Below, one piece after another: positions 30,541 through 40,803 of a stretch of 64,000 bases of DNA. The notes beneath the pieces are model-generated. The model made no database searches. It worked only from the letters and a program-made list of their open reading frames with translations, and was not told where the DNA came from. The stretch is taken from positions 124,001 through 188,000 of the forward strand of contig NZ_AEUX02000008.1 of the NCBI RefSeq assembly GCF_000188015.2, written 5' to 3'. The DNA comes from Streptococcus ictaluri 707-05. GTDB taxonomy: Bacteria > Bacillota > Bacilli > Lactobacillales > Streptococcaceae. Made by a program: the position numbers and the translations under genes. Position 1 is the stretch's first letter, and every line of letters starts with the position of its first letter.

Positions 30541-32023
30541 ATTTACGGTATAATTTGTTGTGTTGGTAGACGGGGTCAAAGGTGACATTGACACCTAATT
30601 TACGCAAAACATTTTTATCTTTATCAGTTAGGGTGACAGTAGAATGGGCTTCGCTGCCTTTTAGATTACCTAATTCTTTCATGGCTAGATCAGCTTCTTC
30701 GTTATTCATAGCTGTAATAGCTAGGGCAATCAGGATTTCATTTGAATGCAAGCGAGGGTTTTGACTACCTAAATGATTGACTTTTAAACCTTGGATTGGT
30801 TTAACATATTCAGGTTCAATTAAATGGGTTTCTTTTCCAATATGAGCTAAGGTCTTGATAGCATTGATAATGACAGCGGCAGTAGGACCAAATAAGGCTG
30901 AGGTTTTACCTGTAACAATATGGCCATCTGGAAGTTGAAGAGCTAGGGCTGGTTGACCGGTTGCTTCTGCTTTTTCACGAGCAATTACTGTGACTTGGCG
31001 ATCTTCTGGAGTTACGCCGATATCATTCATCAAGAGTTCAATTTTCTTAACGGCTGCTTCAGTGACACGTTCTGCCTTGAAGTCAACAAGTGTCTGATAA
31101 TAACGACGAATAATTTCTTGTTTTGAAGCTTCAATAGCGGCTTCCTCGTCAACAATAGAGAAACCAACCATATTAACGCCCATATCAGTTGGAGAAGCGT
31201 ATGGTGATTTGCTTAGGATACGTTCAAAGGTACGATTGAGCACTGGGAACACTTCGATGTCACGGTTATAGTTAACTGCTGTTTTGCCATAAGTTTCCAA
31301 GTGGAAAGGATCAATCATGTTGACGTCATCCAAGTCGGCTGTTGCTGCTTCATAGGCCAAATTGACCGGATGGTGAAGGGGTAAGTTCCATACAGGGAAG
31401 GTTTCAAATTTAGCGTAGCCAGATTTAACCCCATTGATTTGGTCATGATACATTTGTGACATACAAGTAGCTAGTTTACCTGAGCCAGGTCCTGGTGCCG
31501 TAACGACGATTAGGTTACGGCTAGTCTTGATGTAGTCATTTTTCCCCATACCTTCAGGAGAAATGATATGATTGATATCAGTTGGATATCCTTTGATGGG
31601 ATAGTGTAAATAAGACGCAATACCGTTTTTAGCTAATAATTTTCGGAAAGCATCTGCTGCAGGTTGGTTATTATATTGGGTAATAACGACTGAACCCACA
31701 TAGATATCAAGAGAATTAAAGGTATCAATTAAGCGAAAGACTTCCTGATCGTATGAAATGCCTAAATCACCACGAGCTTTTGAGTGTTCAATGTTATTAG
31801 CATTAATCGTAATCACAATTTCCACTTGATCTTTAAGCTCTTTGAGCAATTTGATTTTGTTATCAGGCTCATAGCCAGGTAATACACGAGCGGCATGGAA
31901 ATCTTCTAGCATTTTACCGCCAAATTCCATATAGAGTTTGCCATCAAATTGACTAATACGTTCTAAAATATGATCTCGTTGTAAGTTTAAGTACTTATCG
32001 GAATCAAAAGCTATTTTTTTCAT
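30539..32023 (-). CDS. DUF1846 (UPF0371) protein
   Basis: 494 aa, full length for this streptococcal family. A conserved glycine-rich loop ([22 protein letters not shown], about residues 175-196) suggests nucleotide or phosphate binding. It has no signal peptide and no membrane segment. The biological role is not established. It stands alone, convergent with the ABC permease. Confidence 0.9.
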   Translation of the reverse strand: MKKIAFDSDKYLNLQRDHILERISQFDGKLYMEFGGKMLEDFHAARVLPGYEPDNKIKLLKELKDQVEIVITINANNIEHSKARGDLGISYDQEVFRLIDTFNSLDIYVGSVVITQYNNQPAADAFRKLLAKNGIASYLHYPIKGYPTDINHIISPEGMGKNDYIKTSRNLIVVTAPGPGSGKLATCMSQMYHDQINGVKSGYAKFETFPVWNLPLHHPVNLAYEAATADLDDVNMIDPFHLETYGKTAVNYNRDIEVFPVLNRTFERILSKSPYASPTDMGVNMVGFSIVDEEAAIEASKQEIIRRYYQTLVDFKAERVTEAAVKKIELLMNDIGVTPEDRQVTVIAREKAEATGQPALALQLPDGHIVTGKTSALFGPTAAVIINAIKTLAHIGKETHLIEPEYVKPIQGLKVNHLGSQNPRLHSNEILIALAITAMNNEEADLAMKELGNLKGSEAHSTVTLTDKDKNVLRKLGVNVTFDPVYQHNKLYRK

Positions 32024-32166
32024 TCATTTTCACCTCTGTTAAGAATTATAACAAAGAATAGAGAAGAAGGGAAAGTTTTTTTGTTAAATTGAGAGACTCT
32101 TTCTTTTTTAGGGTGTTTATGTCATATTACAGTAAAAAGGAAACTCTATTATCTCATTAAAAAGAC

Positions 32167-32196
32167 TTGCCAAATTCATAGGCTTTCCTTTATACT
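32167..32196 (+). promoter_or_regulatory. Promoter of the leader RNA before the MFS gene
   Basis: TTGCCA (32167-32172), 18 bp, TATACT (32191-32196). Start predicted near 32203. Confidence 0.6.
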
Positions 32197-32202
32197 ATTG
32201 AA

Positions 32203-32325
32203 AATGACATACGACTTTAAGCATGTTCCGTGAGACATGAAAGTTATCAGTAGAGATGGTTTTTTGACTGTGCTCTCATTTACTGTAGCCTAAAAATGAC
32301 TCCGGACTTGTGCCGGAGTTTTTAC
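32203..32325 (+). ncRNA. Unrecognised structured RNA or attenuator ending in an intrinsic terminator
   Basis: Between the promoter and the MFS gene are three helices in series: H1 (ACTTT 32214-32218 with AAAGT 32240-32244, and CATGT 32222-32226 with ACATG 32235-32239), H2 (CAGTA/GAGA 32248-32256 with TCTC and TACTG at 32274-32285), and terminator H3 (ACTCCGG / CCGGAGT, 32299-32319, then TTTTT). No ORF fits. It could be a small RNA or a ligand-sensing attenuator of the MFS gene 67 nt downstream. I do not recognise a known riboswitch class. Confidence 0.5.
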
Positions 32326-32391
32326 TTTTGGTTTTAAGTGGTGTGGATTAATTAAAGTAGTCAGAGAGCTACTATTAAAAGGAGAATCATT

Positions 32392-33609
32392 ATGTCAACT
32401 TTGTCATTAGACAAAAACAACAAACGTGCGCTAGTCGCGGCTATTGTAGCTTCAGGAACAGATGACCTCAATGTTATGTTCTTAGCCTTTTCCATGTCTT
32501 CTATCATACGTGACTTAGGTATTTCAGGAACTCAGGGAGGCTGGATAGCAACCATTACTAATCTTGGTATGTTAGTAGGAGGATTGATTTTTGGTCTTCT
32601 TGCTGATAAGCACCATAAGTTTAAAGTCTTCAAGTGGACCATCCTACTGTTTTCCTTAGCCACAGGTTTAATCTTCTTTACGCAAAGCATTAGTTATTTG
32701 TATCTGCTTAGATTTATTGCAGGAATAGGTGTTGGTGGCGAATACGGTGTGGCTATCGCTATTATGGCGGGGATTGTACCAGCAGATAAAATGGGTCGTA
32801 TCTCTTCACTGAATGGTATTGCTGGACAAGTTGGCTCGATCACCTCAGCCCTCCTGGCAGGTTGGTTGGCCCCTACTTTGGGCTGGAGAGGACTCTTCCT
32901 TTTTGGACTTCTTCCCATTGTGCTTGTAATCTGGATGATGATGGCTATTGATGATCATCATATTTTAGATAGAGGGAGTGAGGAAAGTAGTCAGCCTATT
33001 AAAATGACAGAACTCTTCAAAACACCACCCCTCAGCGCTCAAACGCTAGCTTTAATGGTCATGACAACAGTCCAAATCGCAGGTTATTTTGGCATGATGA
33101 ATTGGCTGCCGACAATCATTCAAACTAGCTTATCCATATCAGTTAAGGATTCGTCTCTTTGGATGGTATCCACCATTTTAGGCATGTGTCTGGGGATGTT
33201 AACCTTTGGTCAATTTTTAGATAAATTTGGGCCACGTATCGTTTATTCCGTCTTTCTCTTATCGTCATCGATATGTGTCTATCTTTTCCAATTTGCTAAT
33301 TCTATGCCTAGTATGCTGATTGGAGGAGCCATTGTTGGTTTCTTTGTCAATGGTATGTTTGCAGGTTACGGTGCCATGATTACCCAACTTTACCCACACC
33401 ATATCCGATCAACAGCTAATAATGTGATTCTAAATGTTGGTCGAGCATTGGGAGGTTTTTCATCAGTTATTATCGGAAAGATTCTTGATCATTCAGGTGT
33501 TTCTACTGTTATGGTATTTTTAGCCTCTCTCTACCTTATTAGTTTTGTAGCCATGTGGACAATCCAAAATTTAAAAGCAGAACGTTATCAAGAACTGATT
33601 AGATTATAA
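32392..33609 (+). CDS. MFS transporter (aromatic acid:H+ symporter-like)
   Basis: 405 aa with 12 predicted membrane helices. MFS motif GLLADKHHKF between TM2 and TM3, RFIAGIGVGGEYG at TM4, and a GQFLDKFGPR copy in the second half. The D/GGEYG signature fits sugar-phosphate/aromatic acid (AAHS/NiaP) transporters; nicotinate or another carboxylate is possible but unproved. RBS AAAGGAG. Regulation may act through the preceding leader. Confidence 0.85.
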   Translation: MSTLSLDKNNKRALVAAIVASGTDDLNVMFLAFSMSSIIRDLGISGTQGGWIATITNLGMLVGGLIFGLLADKHHKFKVFKWTILLFSLATGLIFFTQSISYLYLLRFIAGIGVGGEYGVAIAIMAGIVPADKMGRISSLNGIAGQVGSITSALLAGWLAPTLGWRGLFLFGLLPIVLVIWMMMAIDDHHILDRGSEESSQPIKMTELFKTPPLSAQTLALMVMTTVQIAGYFGMMNWLPTIIQTSLSISVKDSSLWMVSTILGMCLGMLTFGQFLDKFGPRIVYSVFLLSSSICVYLFQFANSMPSMLIGGAIVGFFVNGMFAGYGAMITQLYPHHIRSTANNVILNVGRALGGFSSVIIGKILDHSGVSTVMVFLASLYLISFVAMWTIQNLKAERYQELIRL

Positions 33610-33622
33610 GAAAGGACGTTTT

Positions 33623-34126
33623 ATGACTTACTATTGCTGTGTAGCAAACAAAGAGCAGATGCTTGTCAAATGGCAAGAAGAAATTTCCACTCATCCTCAT
33701 GACCCTAATTGGGTAAGATGGAAAGAAGAGTTTATTGATGCTGTTGAAAAGGAACAAAGACAGTATTACTATGGTATATTGAATGGAAAAATTATTACTG
33801 AAGCAACAGCTGTTTTTAGTCCCAAAGGCATTAAAAATGCCCAAGGTCTTATTGATCAAAAGAAAGCCTATCTTATGGCATTTCGGACCACACCTGATGA
33901 AGAAGGAAAGGGTTATTTTTCGACATTAGTTTAATTTATGTTAGAAGATTTAAAAGCCAGAGGTTATACTTCAGTTAGTTTAGGAGTAGAACCTTCAGAA
34001 ACCAGGACAAAAGCCATCTATCAAAAATGGGGTTTTACACGCTTGATTAAGAGAGGTATCGAATATTATCACCCTAGTGACAAAATTGGTATAGAGGTCG
34101 AATATTATGAAATAGATCTCATTTAA
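33623..34126 (+). pseudogene. GNAT acetyltransferase, broken by a nonsense codon
   Basis: One frame of 167 codons is interrupted by TAA at 33932-33934 (STLV*FML; CAA is the likely parent). The stop falls inside the acetyl-CoA binding region (RTTPDEEGKGYFSTL), and the rest (YTSVSLGVEP...AIYQKWGF) continues in frame. It lies 13 nt after the MFS gene and was probably in its operon. No start with a good RBS serves the second part. Confidence 0.85.
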
Positions 34127-34134
34127 GAATTAAG

Positions 34135-34182
34135 AAAACTAGCTAAGCAAAACCTTGATAAAAGGATGCTTGAGCTAGTTTT
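34135..34182. terminator. Bidirectional terminator between convergent genes
   Basis: A 15-bp stem (AAAACTAGCTAAGCA / TGCTTGAGCTAGTTTT, one bulge) flanked by T-rich sequence lies between the GNAT remnant and the convergent thioesterase. Confidence 0.75.
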
Positions 34183-34193
34183 AATTGTTCTTT

Positions 34194-34553
34194 TTAAAGT
34201 TTGTCCATAAAAGCTTGACCATCAACTCTAACACGAGTATGACAAGCTTTACCAATCAATTTTTCTTCCACAAAGGCTTCAATCCTAAAATCGTATTTAC
34301 GGCCTTCCTCTTTTAGTGCTGTAATAACAACTGTGACTGCTTGACTAATAGAAGAAGCGGATATATGCTGAATGGCCATTTCACTACCTACTGTGGTAAA
34401 GCCAGTTTCTAGATGTTCTTGAGCAAATAGAAAGGCAGCATTTTCCATAAAGGTTACTAGAGCAGGGGTAGCCAGAACCTCTAAACCGCCAGATCCCATA
34501 GCTTTAGCGGAGTGTTCTGATCTTGTTTCATAGATTTGAGAATAAATAGACAT
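34194..34553 (-). CDS. Hotdog-fold thioesterase (FlK-like)
   Basis: 119 aa. Segments typical of fluoroacetyl-CoA thioesterase-like proteins: SGGLEVLATPALVTFME, the ETGFTTVGSEMAIQHI region and ITALKEEGRKYDFRI. It probably hydrolyses an acyl-CoA; substrate unknown. RBS AAGGAGGGC upstream of the complement ATG. Monocistronic. Confidence 0.8.
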   Translation of the reverse strand: MSIYSQIYETRSEHSAKAMGSGGLEVLATPALVTFMENAAFLFAQEHLETGFTTVGSEMAIQHISASSISQAVTVVITALKEEGRKYDFRIEAFVEEKLIGKACHTRVRVDGQAFMDKL

Positions 34554-34646
34554 AAAAGCCCTCCTTATTATAATATATAAAGGGCTTTCAGTCCTTTTTT
34601 AACTGTCTTTTATGGTATACTAAATGGAGAAAAAGGAGATATCCTG

Positions 34647-34998
34647 ATGAAAGAAGACCGTGAAGCTGTCAGACATTATATCGAACTAGCCCCACAAGCT
34701 CACCAAGATTTTTTGAAAGCCTTAAGAGATATGATTGTATCTCATCTTCCAGAAGATACGATAGAAGGCTTAGCTTGGTCCATGCCATCTTACTAGAAAG
34801 GAACTTACCTGATTCATCTTCAGGCCTATAAGGCACATGCTAATGTTTATATAGGACCAGAAGTTGTAGAAGTTTTTCGACAGCTCTATCCAGAGCTTGA
34901 TTTTAGCAAGCATGGGTTCAAAGTGTTTATGATCAAGCCTTACCCGAGAAGGTTCTTAAAATAATAATAGCTTGGTTGGTAAAAACCTATGCTAAATA
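34647..34998 (+). pseudogene. DUF1801 (YdhG-like) protein, stop codon plus frameshift
   Basis: ATG 34647 follows AAAAGGAGAT. The frame reads MKEDREAVRHYIEL... to a TAG at 34794-34796 (SMPSY*KGTYLIHLQAYKAH; TGG is the likely parent) and continues in frame to FSKHGF. Near 34915 the homologous frame shifts: QSVYDQALPEKVLKII ... AWLVKTYAK ends at 34998. Both lesions are internal, so the gene is dead. The family is of unknown function and about 115-120 aa. Confidence 0.75.
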
Positions 34999-35011
34999 GA
35001 AAAGGAAGAAA

Positions 35012-35740
35012 ATGCGTTTAGATAAATTTTTGGCTGATGCTGACATAGGAAGTCGTAGTCAGGTTAAAGAGTTACTCAAGAAAAAGCAAATTTTGGTCAA
35101 TGGAACTGTAGAAAAGTCTCCAAAATACCAAGTAGATCTCCTAAATGATCAAATCACCTACCAAGGACAGCACTTAAGTTATGAAAAGTTCGTATATTAT
35201 ATGCTTAATAAACCTGCGGGCTTTCTCTCAGCCACAGAAGACGCCAATGAGCTTACAGTTATTGATTTATTAGATGACAATGCTAAGAAAAAATCAGTCT
35301 TTCCTGTTGGGCGTTTAGATAAAGATACTCACGGCCTCCTTCTTTTAACAAACAATGGTCAATTAGCCCATGAGCTCTTATCTCCCAAAAAGCATGTTAG
35401 TAAGGATTATGTGGCCCTGGTGTCAGGTATTATGACTAGTGAAGATCAGGAATACTTTGCCAAGGGGATTAGTCTAAAAGACCATCACTGTTTACCTGCT
35501 AGACTTGAGATTCTATCAAAAGATGAAGAGGATGCCACTTGCCGAGTTAGGATTCAGATTAAAGAGGGAAAATTTCACCAAGTTAAGCGAATGGTAGCTG
35601 CTTGTGGCAAGAAAGTGATTGATTTACAACGTATCACTATGTGGCCCTTAGTATTAGACTCGCAGTTAGCCAAGGGTCAATACCGACCGTTAAGTAAAGA
35701 TGAATTACGATCATTATCTCCTTGTTGTGATCATCTTTAA
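35012..35740 (+). CDS. rsuA: 16S rRNA pseudouridine synthase (RsuA family)
   Basis: 242 aa. N-terminal S4 RNA-binding domain (1-60, MRLDKFLADADIGSRSQVKE), then the synthase domain with catalytic Asp in PVGRLDKDTHGLLLLT and the closing KFHQVKRMVAACGK. E. coli RsuA modifies 16S U516. RBS GGAAGAA. Confidence 0.92.
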   Translation: MRLDKFLADADIGSRSQVKELLKKKQILVNGTVEKSPKYQVDLLNDQITYQGQHLSYEKFVYYMLNKPAGFLSATEDANELTVIDLLDDNAKKKSVFPVGRLDKDTHGLLLLTNNGQLAHELLSPKKHVSKDYVALVSGIMTSEDQEYFAKGISLKDHHCLPARLEILSKDEEDATCRVRIQIKEGKFHQVKRMVAACGKKVIDLQRITMWPLVLDSQLAKGQYRPLSKDELRSLSPCCDHL

Positions 35741-35759
35741 AAAACTTTCAAGAGATGAT

Positions 35760-35795
35760 AAAAGGCCCCCATTACTTTAGGAAAGGGGGCTTTTT
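35760..35795 (+). terminator. rsuA terminator
   Basis: AAAGGCCCCC / GGGGGC hairpin followed by TTTTT. It lies between rsuA and convergent corA. Confidence 0.9.
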
Positions 35796-35804
35796 AGTAA
35801 ACTG

Positions 35805-36728
35805 TTATAACCATTTTTTATATTTAAAAAAGGAAATAGCTGAAATAAAAATGAAGAGCGCAAAAATGATAACTGCTGGATAGCCTAGAGGGTTGTATAA
35901 CTCAGGCATATACTTAAAGTTCATCCCATACCAACCAACTAAAATAGTTAAAGGCATACAACAGGTAGTGACGATGGTTAAGATTGTCATGATTTTATTT
36001 TGTCTGATTTCCAGCTGGGCATGCGCCAATTCACGAATCTGAACAATGCTTTCACGAAGGGTTAAAACAATCGATTCTAAGCGACTGACCCGTGACGAAA
36101 AAAGATGGAAAAAGCGGAGGTTTTCTTCTGCAAAAAAGTCATTTTCATTTTCATAGAATTCTTGTGCCAAATCAATCAGCTGTTCATAATGCAGGTGAAG
36201 TTTAGTTAATTCTCTGCGCATAAGATTTAAATCTCTTTGATAGCTATGAGTGTTGCCATCTAAGACACTAGCTTCTATGACATCTAAGTTTTTATCGTAG
36301 TTTTAAAGTAAGCTTAGGTCATCTTTGATAATGGTTTCTAAAAAATCATAGAGAAATCGCTCCAAACTAGGCGTTTTCCATTTCTTACTTTTTTCAATAC
36401 TGGCCATTAAATCAGAGGCATGATCATGTTGGTCAATAAAGATTATCCCACGATCAGTTAGCACAAAAGAAAAATCAATGGCAGGTCCTAATAAGTCTTT
36501 ACGATTTGGAATTTTAAAAGTTCCTGTCAAAGCATCACTATTAACTTCTGCTTTTGTCGAACTAGCAGAATCAATTCGAAACTCCATGTCAATAGGAATA
36601 TTAAAGGCTTCTTTCTTTTCTAACCACTCACTTGGTTGAAGAACAGCCACAAAAGGAGAAGCATCTGTAAGTACCTGATCAAAACTTGAGGTTGTCAGTT
36701 TTTTTAATAATTGATAATACATAGTCAC
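35805..36728 (-). pseudogene. corA: CorA-family Mg2+ transporter, broken by a nonsense codon
   Basis: One minus-strand frame of 307 codons has a lone stop at 36303-36305 (SLL*NYDKNLDV; CAA is the likely parent codon), near residue 142. The C-terminal half keeps the two membrane helices and the CorA pore signature YGMNFKYMPEL. The N-terminal half is the cytoplasmic funnel domain. A cut here separates the funnel from the pore. A start at 36221 could make only the pore part and has no clear RBS. Confidence 0.87.
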
Positions 36729-36790
36729 ATTATAAAACTAAGGGTGAAAAAAAGCCAGTATAAATCTGGCTTAAGATGATATTTTCAATT

Positions 36791-38032
36791 TTAGAGGGCC
36801 CACTCACCACCACGGAAAATTGGAACAACTTTGCCATTTTTGGTAATGCCGTCAATGTCCATATTTTCAGAACCAATCATAAAGTCTACATGGGTAGTTG
36901 AGCGATTTAAGCCAGCAGCTTTGAGGTCTTCGTTAGACATTTCTGTCCCACCTTTTAAGTTGAAGGCATAAGCTGAGCCAATAGCTAGGTGATTTGAAGC
37001 ATTTTCATCAAATAAGGTATTGAAGAAAGTTAGTCCAGATAAGGAAATTGGTGTCTTATGAGGAACTAAGGCAACTTCACCAAGTGAGCGAGCACCCTCA
37101 TTTTCTTCTACAAGTCGTTTGATGGTTTCCAAGCCTTTTTTAGCAGTGACATCTACGATTTTGCCGTCTTTAAAGGTAAAGGTCATGTCTTCAATGACAA
37201 CACCAGCATAAGAGAGTGGTTTGGTTGATGAGACATAGCCATCTGCACGACGATAGTCAGGGGCAGAGAAGACTTCTTCAGTAGGCATATTGGCAATAAA
37301 AGCCTCACCTTGGGCATTGACGCTACCAGCAGCTTCCCACAAGTGATTCTCAGGCATACCAAGGGTTAAGTCAGTACCAGGTGCCATATAGTGAAGAGCA
37401 TCAAATTGATAGTCGTTTAAAATCTTAGCTTTTGAGACTAACTTTTCTTGATGATCATCCCATGCTTTGATAGGATCTTCTTCATAGATACGATTCATTT
37501 TGAAAATAGCGTCCCAAAGAGCATCGACTTGTTCTTCTTGACTATCTAAATCTGGAAAGACCATGGCAGCCCATTCAGGACTTGAAGCAGCTACCAGGTT
37601 CCAGCTTACTTTGTTAGCTTGTGTTGCTGCACGCTGCTCTTCTAGAGCGACTGAAATAGCGCGTGTAGAGGCAGATAAACGATCAGAATCAACTCCGGAA
37701 AAAGCATTAGGATCAGATGAGCGAACCACTAAACGACTGGTGTTTTTACTTAAGAAGTAGCGAGAGCGCTGCACAACGTAATCAGGAACATTTAGGAGAC
37801 GTTCTTCATCAGCATGTAATAAACGTTGGCGCGTAATGGCATCATCTGTATAATCAACAACCACTTCAGCAGCTCCAGCTTCATAAGCTTTTTTTGTCAA
37901 CAGACGGGCAAACTGATGGTGTTCTACAGCAATGGCAATTAACAAGGTATGTCCTTTTTGCACATTGACGCCTTTTTTGATAAGAAGATTAGCGTATTTT
38001 TCAAGATTGTGTTCGAAATTTGGTAAAACCAT
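36791..38032 (-). CDS. pepS: M29-family aminopeptidase (PepS/AmpS)
   Basis: 413 aa metallo-aminopeptidase, usual length for the family. It cleaves N-terminal residues from peptides in the cytosol. Expected segments include GVNVQKGHTLLI near the N-terminus, RADGYVSSTKPL, GARSLGEVALVP and the C-terminal HVDFMIGSENMDIDG. Monocistronic. Confidence 0.9.
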   Translation of the reverse strand: MVLPNFEHNLEKYANLLIKKGVNVQKGHTLLIAIAVEHHQFARLLTKKAYEAGAAEVVVDYTDDAITRQRLLHADEERLLNVPDYVVQRSRYFLSKNTSRLVVRSSDPNAFSGVDSDRLSASTRAISVALEEQRAATQANKVSWNLVAASSPEWAAMVFPDLDSQEEQVDALWDAIFKMNRIYEEDPIKAWDDHQEKLVSKAKILNDYQFDALHYMAPGTDLTLGMPENHLWEAAGSVNAQGEAFIANMPTEEVFSAPDYRRADGYVSSTKPLSYAGVVIEDMTFTFKDGKIVDVTAKKGLETIKRLVEENEGARSLGEVALVPHKTPISLSGLTFFNTLFDENASNHLAIGSAYAFNLKGGTEMSNEDLKAAGLNRSTTHVDFMIGSENMDIDGITKNGKVVPIFRGGEWAL

Positions 38033-38208
38033 AGTAGTCTCCTAAATAGTATTTTGTAAATTCTAATCTACCATATTTAGCCATAATACTCAAGGAAATC
38101 CAAACTGAACTTACCAAAGAAGTTATCAAATCTTTAGTAAGATATTTGCGTAATGTAGCTATTCATGATAAGATATAATAAGAAAAAATCAATAGATGAG
38201 GTAGAAAC

Positions 38209-38337
38209 GTGGCATTTGGAGAAAATGGACCTCGCAAAAAAACAACATTTGAAAAAGTGACAATGTTTGTTGTTATCTTAATGGTCCTTGTAACTGTTGG
38301 TGGCCTTGTGATGAGTGCCCTATCAGTATTGATGTAA
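38209..38337 (+). CDS. DUF4044 small membrane protein
   Basis: 42 aa from GTG 38209 (GAGG 8 nt upstream): a basic start (FGENGPRKKTTFEK) and one hydrophobic segment (about 19-40, MFVVILMVLVTVGGLVM). Streptococci carry such a protein upstream of obgE; function unknown. It is the only reading of this stretch with coding character. Confidence 0.75.
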   Translation: MAFGENGPRKKTTFEKVTMFVVILMVLVTVGGLVMSALSVLM

Positions 38338-38338
38338 G

Positions 38339-38361
38339 AAAACGCTGAAAGGCGTTTTTTT
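38339..38361 (+). terminator. Terminator after the DUF4044 gene
   Basis: AAAACGC / GCGTTTT hairpin with a T run. Confidence 0.8.
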
Positions 38362-38389
38362 AAAATAAGAGAAAGTTAGAGTGTAAAGT

Positions 38390-39703
38390 ATGAGTATGTT
38401 TTTAGACACCGCCAAAATCAGCGTCCAAGCAGGACGTGGTGGTGATGGCATGGTAGCCTTCCGTCGCGAAAAATATGTCCCAAATGGAGGCCCATGGGGC
38501 GGTGATGGCGGTAAGGGGGGATCGGTCATCTTTAAAGTAGATAAAGGTTTACGCACCCTTATGGATTTTCGATATAACCGCAAATTTAAAGCAAAAGCTG
38601 GCGAAAAAGGCATGACTAAAGGCATGCATGGTCGTGGTTCAGAAGATTTGATTATTGCTGTACCCCAAGGTACCACTGTTCGTGATGCTGAGACTGGTAA
38701 AGTGATCACAGATTTAGTGGAAAATGGTCAAGAGTTTGTAATTGCTCAAGGTGGTCGTGGTGGCCGAGGTAATATCCGTTTTGCAACTCCTCGAAATCCG
38801 GCTCCTGAAATTGCAGAAAATGGCGAGCCAGGAGAAGAACGTCAGTTAGAATTAGAATTGAAAATTTTGGCAGACGTAGGTTTAGTCGGCTTCCCTTCAG
38901 TTGGAAAATCAACTCTCTTGAGTGTGGTATCATCAGCAAAACCTAAAATCGGAGCTTACCATTTTACAACCATTGTTCCTAATTTAGGGATGGTTCGTAC
39001 TAAATCAGGAGATAGCTTTGCCATGGCAGACCTTCCAGGATTGATTGAAGGAGCTAGCCAGGGTGTTGGCCTAGGAACTCAGTTCCTTCGACACATTGAG
39101 CGGACTCGGGTTATTTTACATGTCATTGACATGTCAGCCAGTGAAGGCCGTGATCCTTTTGAAGATTACCAATCCATCAACAACGAGCTAGAAACTTATA
39201 ACCTTCGTTTGATGGAACGTCCTCAGATTATTGTTGCCAATAAAATGGATATGCCAGAATCTAAAGAGAACCTAAAAGCCTTCAAAGAAAAATTGGCCGC
39301 TCAATATGATGAATTCGATGAGTTACCAATGATTTTTCCAATATCTAGTTTAGCTCATCAAGGTCTTGATAACTTGCTAGAAGCGACTGCTGAACTACTA
39401 TCTAAAACAGATGAGTTCTTATTGTATGACGAAACAGATTTGGTTGACGAAGAAGCGTATTATGGTTTTTCGGGAGAAGAAAAAGAGTTTGAAATTTCAC
39501 GTGATGATGACGCCGCTTGGGTCTTATCTGGTGAAAAACTAGAACGTCTCTTTGTCATGACAAATATGGAACGTGATGAATCTATTATGAAGTTTGCACG
39601 TCAATTGCGTGGAATGGGTGTTGATGAAGCGCTTCGTGAGCGTGGTGCCAAAGATGGTGATATTGTTCGAATCGGCAACTTTGAATTTGAATTTGTTGAT
39701 TAA
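38390..39703 (+). CDS. obgE: Obg GTPase
   Basis: 437 aa. Glycine-rich Obg domain (1-160), GTPase domain (160-330) with G1 [10 protein letters not shown]3 [10 protein letters not shown]4 NKMD, and the C-terminal OCT domain (about 355-437). It acts in 50S ribosome assembly and the stringent response. ATG at 38390. Confidence 0.97.
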   Translation: MSMFLDTAKISVQAGRGGDGMVAFRREKYVPNGGPWGGDGGKGGSVIFKVDKGLRTLMDFRYNRKFKAKAGEKGMTKGMHGRGSEDLIIAVPQGTTVRDAETGKVITDLVENGQEFVIAQGGRGGRGNIRFATPRNPAPEIAENGEPGEERQLELELKILADVGLVGFPSVGKSTLLSVVSSAKPKIGAYHFTTIVPNLGMVRTKSGDSFAMADLPGLIEGASQGVGLGTQFLRHIERTRVILHVIDMSASEGRDPFEDYQSINNELETYNLRLMERPQIIVANKMDMPESKENLKAFKEKLAAQYDEFDELPMIFPISSLAHQGLDNLLEATAELLSKTDEFLLYDETDLVDEEAYYGFSGEEKEFEISRDDDAAWVLSGEKLERLFVMTNMERDESIMKFARQLRGMGVDEALRERGAKDGDIVRIGNFEFEFVD

Positions 39704-39755
39704 ACACTTTCAACAATGAATGAACTGATAATATCCATGTTTTAGGAGGATTATA

Positions 39756-39914
39756 ATGGGAGATAAGCCAATATCATTTCGAGACAAAGATGGTCATTTT
39801 GTATCTGCTGCGGATGTTTGGAATGTAGAGAAGTTAGAGGAGTTATTTAATCACTTAAATCCAAATAGGCGTCTTCGCTTGGAACGTGAAAAACTAAAAA
39901 AAGATAATCTCTAA
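39756..39914 (+). CDS. Small conserved hypothetical protein (52 aa)
   Basis: MGDKPISFRDKDGHFVSAAD... ends in a Lys/Arg-rich helix (NRRLRLEREKLKKDNL). A strong TAGGAGGA lies 5 nt before the ATG. It is followed by its own terminator and follows obgE by 52 nt. No domain recognised; soluble, charged. Confidence 0.7.
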   Translation: MGDKPISFRDKDGHFVSAADVWNVEKLEELFNHLNPNRRLRLEREKLKKDNL

Positions 39915-39920
39915 GAAATA

Positions 39921-39951
39921 AAAAGACAGCTGTTATAGGCTGTCTTTTTTT
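39921..39951 (+). terminator. Terminator of the obgE region
   Basis: AAAAGACAGC / GCTGTCTTTT with an 8-nt loop and a T tail. Confidence 0.9.
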
Positions 39952-39979
39952 GAAATTATTTTTAATTTAAAAGAGTAAT

Positions 39980-40677
39980 TTAAATTGTTACTCTTTGCTG
40001 TAAGCGATGCTTTTCTTGCATGGCTCGAAGTTTTAACCAATTGATAAAGGTATGAATATCATTAATTAAGAAGGTTGAAAAACAAATAACTAAAGCATAC
40101 TGACTAATATCTGTTTGAGCGGCATAAAGCCAAAGAAGAATTAAAATCACATCATTTAAAACATAAGCTAAGGCAAAAAATGGGCTACGTCGATAACTTA
40201 GATAAACAGCTGCAAAAGAGCTTGCTACAGAAAATGTAGATACCAACAAGTAGGCAGTGTTAAAATAAGCTAAGATAAAATAAAAAACAAAAGTTACTCC
40301 ACTAGTTAATAGTGCTAATCGCAACCAATCAGAAGCTTCTAATCTAGAGATACTGACTTGAGATTTATTTCCTTCAAAAGGGTTATTAAGCCAAGTGTAA
40401 AGCGAAAAAACAGCCATAGGAAGGGTCATTAGGGTATAGGTCATTAATTCACCGTAGTAACTGTTTAGAAATCATAAATAGTCGCAAAAAGGATAACAAG
40501 ACCTTGTCCTATTGGATTTCCTTTGGCATTAAAAATCAAAGAAGTGATGCCTATTAATGAAGCTATTAAGGCTAGTGGTGATTGGTAACCAAAAATTAAG
40601 TTAGTTAAGAGAATAACAGTCATTGAGCCTAACCAGAGGGCCCATTCCATTTTGGTAAAATAGGATAAAAAAGTCAT
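39980..40677 (-). pseudogene. pnuC: Nicotinamide riboside transporter PnuC, frameshifted
   Basis: Two minus-strand pieces form one protein: the N-terminal part with WLGSMTV...IASLIGITSLIFNAKGNPIGQ, and the C-terminal part from 40444 with GELMTYTLMTLPMAVFSLYTW and LNDVILILLWLYA. The frame moves by a small indel between about 40460 and 40470. PnuC normally has seven helices; both halves are present but cannot be joined. The start is ATG 40677, or TTG 40689. Confidence 0.85.
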
Positions 40678-40691
40678 ACCTTTATTCAAAC

Positions 40692-40712
40692 ACAGGTGGT
40701 CACTTCTGTCAA
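40692..40712 (-). promoter_or_regulatory. Possible pnuC promoter with NiaR-type palindrome
   Basis: On the minus strand TTGACA (40712-40707), 17 bp, TTGAAT. An imperfect palindrome ACAG...CTGT (40692-40709) covers the spacer, a layout expected for a niacin-responsive repressor. The start would fall at the ATG, so the message might be leaderless. Confidence 0.35.
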
Positions 40713-40803
40713 TAGTCCATTTCCTAAAGGCTAAGCTTTTTCCAAGAGATGCCTTTAAGGAGCTAAGCTAAAGTAGCATAGTTTTTTAAAACTAGAGAAG
40801 GAA

